Shown piece by piece: positions 1 through 6,003 of a stretch of DNA of 8,952 bases. Numbering within the stretch: the stretch's first letter is position 1; every line of letters begins with the position of its first letter. The position numbers and the translations under genes are program-made. This DNA is from CAZFMJ01 sp964520045. Its GTDB lineage: Bacteria > Elusimicrobiota > Elusimicrobia > Elusimicrobiales > CAZFMJ01. The notes below the pieces were generated by a model that was given only the letters and a program-made list of their open reading frames with translations, was not told where the DNA came from and did not search any database. The stretch spans positions 1-8,952 of the forward strand of contig CAZFMJ010000092.1 in assembly GCA_964520045.1 (NCBI GenBank). Direction: 5' to 3'.

Positions 1-47
1 GGAAGAAAGATCGGGCGAAGTGGAATGGGCTTGACTGGCTCGTTCAT
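1..47 (-). CDS. Possible third gene of the AbiE-like operon, or displaced 3' part of the nucleotidyltransferase (partial)
   Basis: An ATG overlaps the stop of the nucleotidyltransferase gene as ATGA (44-47). It opens a frame that stays open to the window edge, giving 15 codons beginning MNEPVKPIPL. No Shine-Dalgarno sequence is visible before it; the preceding bases are C-rich. There are two readings. It may be a translationally coupled third gene, mirroring the ATGA junction at 445-448. Or it may be the real C-terminal part of the nucleotidyltransferase, displaced by a one-base indel: adding one base to the C4 run just upstream joins the two frames without a stop. Too little is visible to assign a family. 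Confidence 0.35.
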   Translation of the reverse strand, partial: MNEPVKPIPLRPIFL

Positions 48-448
48 ATCAGGGGTGGTTGGGTGGTGAGGAAATCGATGCCTATCGGAGCAGGCAGTCC
101 GGGAACGGCCCTATTGAGCCGATATTTTATTTCAGGGTCCGGCTTGTATCCGCGTTCCTCCAGCAGCCGGACGATGGTTTTGTATTCTTCCCCTGTGATT
201 TTCTCTGGATTGACTGCGATATCTATGTCAATAGAGCCTATGTGTCGAAACGGCGCAGATTGTGCCCCAAATCCGGCAGCCGGAGGTGCTGTTGGATTTT
301 TTGAAAGTAAAAAATATGGCCCCCAGCCGCCTATCAGCACAAGGCATTCCCTATATTCGCCGAGAATTGTCATCACCTCTAAAAGGACGGACTTTGAGGA
401 CTCCGTTATGGCAAGGTCATAATCAACATCTAGTCTGGGTGAAATCAT
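44..448 (-). CDS. AbiEii-like nucleotidyltransferase-fold protein, short or truncated
   Basis: This 134-aa protein carries the start of the nucleotidyltransferase fold. It has a Gly-Gly-Trp motif at residues 40-42, then G71-S72-x-D74-x-D76 as the metal-binding Asp pair, and IDFL with D125 as the likely third carboxylate. The family includes MNT and AbiEii-type toxins, which transfer nucleotides to RNA or protein targets. The start ATG overlaps the stop of the upstream AbiEi-like gene by ATGA (445-448), and an AAGGAT ribosome site lies at 459-464, so translation is probably coupled. AbiEii-type proteins usually continue well past the third Asp, whereas this one stops nine residues later. It is therefore either a minimal form or truncated by a frameshift near the C4 run at about 51-54. 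The fold and pairing are well supported; the toxin role is inferred from context. Confidence 0.75.
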   Translation of the reverse strand: MISPRLDVDYDLAITESSKSVLLEVMTILGEYRECLVLIGGWGPYFLLSKNPTAPPAAGFGAQSAPFRHIGSIDIDIAVNPEKITGEEYKTIVRLLEERGYKPDPEIKYRLNRAVPGLPAPIGIDFLTTQPPLI

Positions 449-1770
449 AGCGGTTTATATCCTTGTGTAAAATACTGAAGAGGCTTTCTCAGCCACTTTG
501 CCAGTTGCTCAATTTGTCTGTCGTCCGGAATGGATTCGTTATTTTCCCAAGCAACTATCAAATCGGCAGATGCCCCGACGAAATCCGCCAAGCCTTGCCG
601 CGTCATAGTCCCTCGCGTTCCCATGCGCTCAAGACGGGCTTTTTTAATGCGCTCACCGATGGTTCCGGGGGCAGGCATGGATATAAATTCCTTATACAGT
701 GCTTCCGCCTGTTCCCTGGCGCGGTCATTAAGGTTATATAAATCCAAAAACAGCTGCGTGTTTGAAACCACCAGTAATTCCTTCTTTTCCTGTTTGTAAT
801 CAAATACGCCGTCGTCGAATGGTTCGGCTAGAATCACATTCGCGCCGGATTCCACAGGATTCAGTTCGAGTCGCCCTGCCCATTCCTCCGGATTACCTTT
901 AATGTAGAGATGTACATCGTTAAAACGTATTCTTGGACCGGCGAGAGAGGCTCCCGCATACATCGTCAATCTATAGTCGTTTCGCAACTTTTCCGGAATA
1001 GCCTTCAGTTTGTAGACAAATTCGTCAAAATTTCGGGCGAGGGAGTAATAGTAATAGAGTTTGTTGGCTTCCTGAAATTTATAAATTCCAGCCCATGCGT
1101 TCAAAAGTTCTTTTGTTTTGAGAAGTTGTATGGCACCGCGTTCTTTTTTGATATACCCTTTCTCATCTAATTTGTCGATGGCCAGTTCTGCCAGCCGAAG
1201 CGCAATGCCGGTCTCCATGGCTAGATCACGGAGCGTACAAAGTTGTTCCGGTCTCTCAAGCAATGCGCGTAATATGCGTGAAGACCTGGCGCTGAAAGGA
1301 AGCGGAAGCCGCCTTTGCCGCTGAAAAGTTTTTGTATCTTTCAGCAACACAGGATTCGGTTTTGACTCTGTCCGTTCTATAAAAACCGTGCCGAATCGCA
1401 AAAAGACTTCTCCTGTAAAGGTTATATATCCCATTTCCGCGTTCTGAAGGACAGACCTGCCTTCATCGGATAATGAGGGGACTATTACCACAGGGTAGGC
1501 TTTGGGGAATTTTTTGACGGCCAATGTTAATTGTCCGATTGCATTCAGGAGATATTTAGGCTCGCCTTTTGTTTTGACTTCACATAAAAGCGATTTTGTT
1601 ATATCGCCTACCCGGATTTTAATTTGAATATCCACGCTTACAGGCCCTGTTTTTATCGCAGTACGAGTTTCAAGTATGGAAACCTGCGGCAACAGCGCAG
1701 GCAGGGTTTCCACCACCTTTCCCAAGTGGAGAATGTTATTTTTGTCTATTTTATCGGGTCTGTCTACCAT
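445..1770 (-). CDS. AbiEi-like type IV antitoxin/regulator with nuclease-like N-terminus and C-terminal XRE HTH
   Basis: This 441-aa protein appears to have four parts. Residues 40-82 look like a PD-(D/E)XK-type core (D47, then E64-V-K66, then Q80). Residues about 160-215 form a winged helix. Residues about 238-362 resemble the C-terminal half of AbiEi-family antitoxins, including the VSNTQLFLDL stretch near 335-344. Residues about 370-432 form a Cro/C1-type HTH (IGERIKKARL, then QGLADFVG, then WENNESIPD). AbiEi antitoxins bind DNA, repress their own operon and neutralise the AbiEii nucleotidyltransferase without direct contact. The next gene encodes such a nucleotidyltransferase and overlaps by ATGA, which supports a toxin-antitoxin pair. 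The extra XRE domain is unusual and may give a second DNA-binding surface. No ribosome site precedes the ATG, which fits leaderless initiation from the promoter at 1779-1806. Nuclease activity is not implied; the core may be structural. Confidence 0.8.
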   Translation of the reverse strand: MVDRPDKIDKNNILHLGKVVETLPALLPQVSILETRTAIKTGPVSVDIQIKIRVGDITKSLLCEVKTKGEPKYLLNAIGQLTLAVKKFPKAYPVVIVPSLSDEGRSVLQNAEMGYITFTGEVFLRFGTVFIERTESKPNPVLLKDTKTFQRQRRLPLPFSARSSRILRALLERPEQLCTLRDLAMETGIALRLAELAIDKLDEKGYIKKERGAIQLLKTKELLNAWAGIYKFQEANKLYYYYSLARNFDEFVYKLKAIPEKLRNDYRLTMYAGASLAGPRIRFNDVHLYIKGNPEEWAGRLELNPVESGANVILAEPFDDGVFDYKQEKKELLVVSNTQLFLDLYNLNDRAREQAEALYKEFISMPAPGTIGERIKKARLERMGTRGTMTRQGLADFVGASADLIVAWENNESIPDDRQIEQLAKWLRKPLQYFTQGYKPL

Positions 1771-1801
1771 TTGGTAATATTATAGCTTAAATTAGACAAA
1801 A
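1740..1801. repeat. Repeated TGTCTA elements around the AbiE promoter (candidate operator)
   Basis: TGTCTA occurs at 1743-1748 and 1761-1766 in direct orientation, 18 bp apart. It recurs inverted (TAGACA) at 1793-1798, inside the promoter spacer. The outer pair extends to a perfect 9-bp inverted repeat, TTTTGTCTA (1740-1748) and TAGACAAAA (1793-1801), with centres 53 bp apart, close to five helical turns. A shorter inverted repeat, TACCA-TT-TGGTA (1765-1776), covers the start codon. AbiEi proteins are known to autoregulate through inverted repeats in their promoter, so these are plausible binding sites. Two copies lie within the first codons and could partly reflect coding sequence. Confidence 0.4.
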
Positions 1802-1806
1802 GTCAA
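1779..1806 (-). promoter_or_regulatory. Sigma70-type promoter of the AbiE-like operon, leaderless
   Basis: On the minus strand a -35 TTGACT (1806-1801) is followed after 16 bp by a perfect -10 TATAAT (1784-1779). Transcription should begin near 1772, only about two bases before the ATG at 1770. The mRNA would then be leaderless, in agreement with the missing ribosome site. The near-consensus strength suits a gene under tight autorepression. Confidence 0.8.
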
Positions 1807-1883
1807 GGTTTTTTTGCGCCCTTTGGGCTAAACAGTCCTCTCTGATTTCACTGGAAGGGCCAATGGTTCAAACTTGGGTATAT

Positions 1884-2015
1884 TCATGATTGATCCGCAA
1901 AATAATACCCCTGCCGCTGACCTTGTTTATCTCTGCCATATTCCCCCCCGCGGATTGCGCCAAAATTGCGCCGCTTTTTCATGAAATTTTTGCTAACATT
2001 TATAAATCGGCTGTA
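1884..2015 (-). pseudogene. Possible decayed 3' end of a second OmpR/PhoB-type response regulator
   Basis: The minus strand reads RQGYYFADQS then stop at 1884, close to the SGQGYYFDES end of the intact regulator encoded next door. At the DNA level, 1898-1921 (minus strand) matches 3190-3214 (plus strand) at 22 of 25 aligned positions with one single-base gap. Restoring that gap gives VSGQGYYF in frame. Further upstream the same frame gives INV and then KKRRNFGAIRGGEY, which resembles the winged-helix recognition helix and wing (VNV, then VRKWFG). The rest is unrecognisable, and the 5' side runs into the start of the intact regulator. I read it as a duplicated regulator eroded to its last 40 or so codons. 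Chance resemblance is possible. Confidence 0.35.
1954..1972 (+). promoter_or_regulatory. 11-bp-period direct repeat upstream of the response regulator gene
   Basis: TTGCGCC occurs at 1955-1961 and again at 1966-1972, separated by AAAA. Seven-base half sites with a four-base A/T spacer, an 11-bp period, are the usual layout of OmpR/PhoB-family boxes. The five-base core ATTGC-N6-ATTGC (1954-1958, 1965-1969) recurs with the same period upstream of the hydrolase operon (3321-3336). A lone third TTGCGCC lies at 1814-1820, beside the AbiE -35. A weak -35-like TTGCTA is at 1990-1995, with no clear -10. The site could be an autoregulatory box of the downstream regulator. It overlaps the possible pseudogene, and a GC-rich imperfect stem followed by T5 (1950-1979) is an alternative reading. 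Confidence 0.45.
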
Positions 2016-2064
2016 ACTTTTTAAAAATCGTTGATTCGCCTGCTTTTGGCCGGGCGGAGGAAAT

Positions 2065-3264
2065 ATGCAAAAAATTCTTATCATTGACGACTGCAAAGAA
2101 TGGCTGGCGCTGATGTCTAAGTGTCTTGCATTGGCGGGTTTTGAGGCAGTCACAGCCGAAACAGGACGCACAGGACTAAAACTTGCCCAAACTATTTCTC
2201 CCGACATGATACTTTTGGACTGGCATCTCGGCGAAGATATTTCAGGGATAGAGCTTTTGTGCCGGATTAAAACCGAGCCGATTACGAAAAACATACCGGT
2301 AATCCTTATTTCCGGCATAAGACAGTCTTATGAAGATGAAAACAGCGCAAGGCAGGCAGGGGCTGATTTATTTGTTACAAAAACCGAAATAACGGAATAC
2401 CACAAGGGAGAACAAATCCTTTTGCGGCATATAAAGGCTATTCTCAGCAGTGAAAAACCTTCTTATTCGACGGGAAAGATGCGGACTGCCGCGAATAGTT
2501 CTTTCCCTGATTATGACAATACCGCTTTCTCCGGAAATAAACAGCATTATACCGTGTTTATTGCTGATGACGATCCTGACTTTCTGGATTACATTACCTG
2601 CGTATTGAAGACGGCAGGATATATAGCGTGCTCGGTTCAAAGCGGCAAAGGCGCGGTTGAAAAAATAAAAACAGTTAATCCCGATGCCGCTATTATTGAC
2701 CTGCAATTGCCCGGCATGAGCGGGCTGACTATTTGCAAACACTTAAAACAGGATGAGCTTACCCGCTCAATTCCTACAATGATATTGACAGCCAAAGCGA
2801 ATAAGCCGAACTGGCTGGCCAGCATACGATGCGGAGTCGATCTTTTTTATCAAAAACCCATAAAACACGATGACTTCCTGCAGTGCATGGACGCTCTTAT
2901 ACATAGAATACCTTATGAAAAGCAGAACAACGGGATAATAGAAATAGGCTGTTTCAGGATAGATCCCGCAAAGCACGTGCTCATATTCGCCGGCCGTGAA
3001 ATTCCCGATTTAACAACCAAGCTGTTTGACCTCGCATATCTCTTGGCACAAAACCGACCCAGAATAATAAGCCGCAAAGAAATTTTAAGGCATTTGAAAA
3101 TTCCCAAGGTTAAAGACAACGAAGTCAATGTGATGATGCACCGCGTCCGAAAATGGTTTGGTTCTTGCGGAAAAGAAATTTTCAAATCCGCCAGCGGGCA
3201 GGGATATTATTTTGACGAATCTGCAGTTAAAATCACAAGAAACGCGCCGGATGTCCAATCTTAA
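2065..3264 (+). CDS. Orphan tandem-receiver response regulator with OmpR/PhoB winged helix
   Basis: A 399-aa DNA-binding response regulator. Receiver 1 (about 1-128) has acidic pair D8-D9, phospho-acceptor D52, switch S83 and K106; the usual proline after the lysine is replaced by threonine. Receiver 2 (about 161-282) has D168-D169, phospho-acceptor D212, T242 and the canonical K264-P265. Residues about 290-385 form an OmpR/PhoB-type winged helix, with LTTKLFDLAYLLA, SRKEIL, a recognition helix near 353-364 and the wing hairpin SGQGYYF at 377-383. Both receivers keep their catalytic residues, so both could be phosphorylated, possibly by different kinases; no kinase is visible here. A strong GGAGG ribosome site lies at 2056-2060, four bases before the ATG. 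A 171-bp gap with candidate operator repeats separates it from the co-oriented hydrolase operon, its most likely target. Confidence 0.92.
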   Translation: MQKILIIDDCKEWLALMSKCLALAGFEAVTAETGRTGLKLAQTISPDMILLDWHLGEDISGIELLCRIKTEPITKNIPVILISGIRQSYEDENSARQAGADLFVTKTEITEYHKGEQILLRHIKAILSSEKPSYSTGKMRTAANSSFPDYDNTAFSGNKQHYTVFIADDDPDFLDYITCVLKTAGYIACSVQSGKGAVEKIKTVNPDAAIIDLQLPGMSGLTICKHLKQDELTRSIPTMILTAKANKPNWLASIRCGVDLFYQKPIKHDDFLQCMDALIHRIPYEKQNNGIIEIGCFRIDPAKHVLIFAGREIPDLTTKLFDLAYLLAQNRPRIISRKEILRHLKIPKVKDNEVNVMMHRVRKWFGSCGKEIFKSASGQGYYFDESAVKITRNAPDVQS

Positions 3265-3273
3265 TAAACCGAT

Positions 3274-3349
3274 GCTCGTCGCAGTAAATTATATCCACCA
3301 AAAAACCGGCGTTTGAAATTATTGCTTTTTTATTGCTTTTACGACGAGC
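3274..3349. repeat. 8-bp inverted repeat flanking the operon control region
   Basis: GCTCGTCG (3274-3281) and its reverse complement CGACGAGC (3342-3349) bracket the tandem repeat at 3319-3340. If the CAG after the left arm bulges out, TAAA and TTTA extend the pairing to 12 bp. The right arm ends three bases before the -35. The loop of about 50-60 bases and absence of a following T run argue against an intrinsic terminator. It may be an operator pair or simply coincidental. Confidence 0.35.
3319..3340 (+). promoter_or_regulatory. Exact tandem 11-bp repeat, candidate response-regulator box for the hydrolase operon
   Basis: TTATTGCTTTT is repeated exactly and head to tail (3319-3329, 3330-3340). 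It contains the same ATTGC-N6-ATTGC core as the repeat at 1954-1969 and ends 12 bp before the -35 of the promoter at 3353-3381. Tandem dimers of OmpR/PhoB regulators bind half sites of 11-bp period just upstream of the -35, so period and placement fit activation by the protein of the preceding gene. Confidence 0.55.
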
Positions 3350-3352
3350 GAC

Positions 3353-3381
3353 TTGCCAACTGCTCAAATACCTGTTATACA
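3353..3381 (+). promoter_or_regulatory. Extended -10 sigma70-type promoter of the hydrolase operon
   Basis: TTGCCA (3353-3358) is separated by 17 bp from TATACA (3376-3381), with a TG at 3373-3374 giving an extended -10. The predicted transcription start is near 3388, leaving a leader of about 48 bases before the ATG at 3436. The -35 departs from consensus at two positions, as expected for an activated promoter. Confidence 0.65.
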
Positions 3382-3424
3382 TATTGTGTAGGCGAAATTC
3401 GGCGATTTTGGGTTGAAAAATCAA

Positions 3425-3430
3425 AAGGAG
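3425..3430 (+). promoter_or_regulatory. Ribosome binding site that fixes the start of the phospholipase-like gene
   Basis: AAGGAG sits five bases before the ATG at 3436. The open frame extends upstream to an ATG at 3313, but that start has no ribosome site, lies upstream of the promoter, and would bury the signal peptide behind 41 residues. The 3436 start is therefore preferred. Confidence 0.85.
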
Positions 3431-3435
3431 TCACA

Positions 3436-6003
3436 ATGAGATTTAAAACTTTACGGCCGGTAAAAACAGTGTTTATCTGCAGTGTTTTGTTTTTTGGATG
3501 CTTGCCGAGCGCGGATTTTAAAGTTTCACTGCGCGTAACCGATGAAACCACGGGAAAACCCATTCCCAACGCTTTGGTTATTATCGGCGCATACGAAACC
3601 GTTGAGCCAAAAATAGAAGAGCCCGGCTATATGCCATTTGGAGCGGCAAGGGGGATGACCGATTCCAAAGGCACAATAGTCCTAAAACGGCTTGAAGGCG
3701 AATATTTCCGTGAAACATCCAAATCAGCAAAACCGGAAACAAAAAGCAAAATAACGGGCGTAATGGGCGGAAGCATATTGGTATTTGCGCCCGGTTATGG
3801 GGCGATACACCAGCCGTTCGGCATTCAGGATAATCCCGGGTTCCAGCAGGAACTGAAGAATCAAGGGCTGAAGTCCGAAGACTACACCGGCTGGTTTGGA
3901 CCCGGACCAAAAGATTGGAATTACGACTGTTTGTTATTTAACGGCAAGGAATTATTGGAAGGCAAAACAATTGTAATTAAGGTAAAAAAACCTGCCGATG
4001 CCGGTCACGCTTTTGCTTCATTTCAGCCTGAAGTACTTTGGGAAGCCGATATTGCTACTTCATGGAAAACAGGCGCAAGCAAAGAAGAAAAGAGTAAAAT
4101 ATTCGATTTTTTCAAAGAACAGATGGAATATGCGGTCACGGTATCCACAGACCCCTATTACCAACAATGGCTTGAAAGTTTTGAAAAACCGGAACATAGA
4201 AAGAAATTTATTTTGCATAAGGCAAATCTGCCGATACAACAAGAACAACCCGCGCCGGTTGTTTCCGGATTTGTTCAAAGTGAAAAGGCGCAGGCATTAA
4301 CCGCCGCAGATCAGCCGCAAGAAGTGGAAGAACATAACCATGATACCACGATGCACATTTGGATGACAAAAGAAGCCATAAAACTTCTTCCTGAAGGTTA
4401 TAAAGAGGTTAAAGATTACGCGAGCGCGATTCTTGAAGGCGTAAAAGCCGAAGACGACGACGCCAGATTTTATAACCACTTCTATAATCCTTATGCCCCG
4501 GAAGTCGGATATAAAGGCCATGACACTACATTAAAGTGGGGCGCCATAGGATACCCGGATAACTCCGGAAATACATGGGATTGGGAGGATGCCCAACGGT
4601 ACTATCGGGCGGGGGATAAGCAGAAGGCATACCGTGCGTTAGGTCATGTGTTACACCTATTGGAGGATATGACCTGTCCGATGCACACGCACATGATACG
4701 CCACGTGACGCACTGGGATGAGGCGGCGCACTTTGAGTCATATTTTGCAAAGCGGCTCCAGGAGCATAATAACAACCTGCCGATGGAATACAGCCTGACG
4801 GACCCGGACATAAAGACCGTGAGTCTCCATGAACAATTTGAGAAAACAGCGCGGTTGACCACCGGAAGCTTTACACAAAACGGTCAAACGGTCAATTTTG
4901 ATAATTATTACGCAAGCGGAAAGCTGATAAAGCAGCCGGGGGATGAAACGCTGGACCTGATGGGCCAATATTTATTCCCGAAAACGATATCGGCCGCAAA
5001 GCAATTACTTGCCGGATATTACAACACAATGCACCCTGAACTGACTGCGCAGGCCAAGACAAGCGCGACCGATGCGGCATCATCCGGCGCGGGGTTGGCA
5101 CTGGGGCAAAAGGATACGGGTAGGGAGATACCGAAACAAATGGGTGAAGAATCGACAGGCACTATTGATGTTGAAGAATATACACCTAAAGAAATCATTC
5201 AAGGCCAATGGGGAACGAGGCCAGGAGAATTCGGACACATATTGGTTCAAGCCCCAGGAGAAGTACCCGAAGAACAAGCGCCTCCGAAAATTATTGTAGG
5301 CCCGGATTGCATGTTTGTGGATAAAGAGGACAATATTTATATCTTGGACCAGATAAATAAGCGGTTGCAAAAATTTTCTTCGACTGGAATTTTTCTTACC
5401 GCAATCCCTCTTGCATTCCCTGAAGACGTAATACTTAACGACATAGCTACTTTTACTGAGACGTATGTTGATATGGCGGGATTCATATATATGAGTTATA
5501 ACATTGGCCCGTTCTCATGGTTTGTATTCGATACGACCGGAAAACTTGTTAAAAGGCTTGTAGACAAAAAGTCAATTGAATACGAAGTGCGCATATTAGA
5601 CAAAGTGCCCTCTCAAAAACAGCGCAAGGCAATGTTGGATGGTATTATGTCCAACACGAAGACCATTCTTGTGGATGCTCCGATAGCGAGTGCTCGGTAT
5701 AATAATAATGGGGAAATTTATATCGGCAATATGCGTCTTGGGATGGGGGCTATTAGAAAAACGACATCAGCAGAAATGAAAAGTGAAAATGCTTTAACTG
5801 CATCACAAAAAGCAGAAAATTTTATTTCCAGAGCAAAAAAAACAATTTATGAACCTAAGAATAAGAAGCCAATTAGATTAACGGATATCGCTACAGGCGA
5901 ACAGAGTGTGTCATCTAAAGGTGAAGTCTATAAAATTATAAGAAGCACTAATACCGACGATATTCCAGGCCTTAGGATAATAAAGTGGCAAAAAGCAAAA
6001 TGA
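3436..6003 (+). CDS. Secreted or lipoprotein zinc-dependent phospholipase C/P1-nuclease-fold protein with NHL-like tail
   Basis: An 855-aa exported protein. Residues 1-22 form a signal sequence ending LFFGC22, an imperfect lipobox; cleavage after PSA26 is the alternative. Residues about 28-130 resemble a carboxypeptidase-regulatory or Ig-like beta domain (VTDETTGKPIPNALV, then DSKGTIVLKRL). Residues about 300-540 match the zinc-dependent phospholipase C fold of Clostridium perfringens alpha-toxin: H307, G335 with D340, H348 in NHFYNP, H407-x3-D411-x5-H417 with exact family spacing, and E434 in HFESYF. The last His ligand is unclear (H426 or H432). The N-terminal Trp ligand of secreted family members is absent because the domain is internal. 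Residues about 589-770 contain NHL-like beta-propeller blades (WGTRPGEFG, then GPDCMFVDKEDNIYILD), too few for a full propeller. It would hydrolyse phospholipid or another phosphodiester in the envelope or outside; the substrate is unknown. First gene of a tightly packed operon. Confidence 0.82.
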   Translation: MRFKTLRPVKTVFICSVLFFGCLPSADFKVSLRVTDETTGKPIPNALVIIGAYETVEPKIEEPGYMPFGAARGMTDSKGTIVLKRLEGEYFRETSKSAKPETKSKITGVMGGSILVFAPGYGAIHQPFGIQDNPGFQQELKNQGLKSEDYTGWFGPGPKDWNYDCLLFNGKELLEGKTIVIKVKKPADAGHAFASFQPEVLWEADIATSWKTGASKEEKSKIFDFFKEQMEYAVTVSTDPYYQQWLESFEKPEHRKKFILHKANLPIQQEQPAPVVSGFVQSEKAQALTAADQPQEVEEHNHDTTMHIWMTKEAIKLLPEGYKEVKDYASAILEGVKAEDDDARFYNHFYNPYAPEVGYKGHDTTLKWGAIGYPDNSGNTWDWEDAQRYYRAGDKQKAYRALGHVLHLLEDMTCPMHTHMIRHVTHWDEAAHFESYFAKRLQEHNNNLPMEYSLTDPDIKTVSLHEQFEKTARLTTGSFTQNGQTVNFDNYYASGKLIKQPGDETLDLMGQYLFPKTISAAKQLLAGYYNTMHPELTAQAKTSATDAASSGAGLALGQKDTGREIPKQMGEESTGTIDVEEYTPKEIIQGQWGTRPGEFGHILVQAPGEVPEEQAPPKIIVGPDCMFVDKEDNIYILDQINKRLQKFSSTGIFLTAIPLAFPEDVILNDIATFTETYVDMAGFIYMSYNIGPFSWFVFDTTGKLVKRLVDKKSIEYEVRILDKVPSQKQRKAMLDGIMSNTKTILVDAPIASARYNNNGEIYIGNMRLGMGAIRKTTSAEMKSENALTASQKAENFISRAKKTIYEPKNKKPIRLTDIATGEQSVSSKGEVYKIIRSTNTDDIPGLRIIKWQKAK

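Noticed and set aside
63..450. Plus-strand open frames opposite the nucleotidyltransferase
   Set aside because: Antisense to a protein with clear GSxDxD motif; no domain or start signal of their own.
1816..1828. Small GCCC-TTT-GGGC hairpin near the AbiE promoter
   Set aside because: The T run lies on the wrong side for termination and the stem is only four bases.
1950..1979. Intrinsic terminator (GC stem followed by TTTTT)
   Set aside because: The stem is imperfect with a four-base bulge and no plus-strand gene precedes it; the direct repeat explains the bases better.
1884..2318. 144-codon minus-strand frame as an intact gene
   Set aside because: Its first two-thirds is antisense to the well-supported response regulator and shows no protein character; only the last part is discussed, as a possible pseudogene.
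3313..3435. Upstream start for the phospholipase-like gene at ATG 3313
   Set aside because: It has no ribosome site, lies upstream of the promoter, and would mask the signal peptide.
4526..5370. Several minus-strand open frames across the phospholipase gene
   Set aside because: They are shadows of a strongly supported gene, lack ribosome sites and show no recognisable domains.
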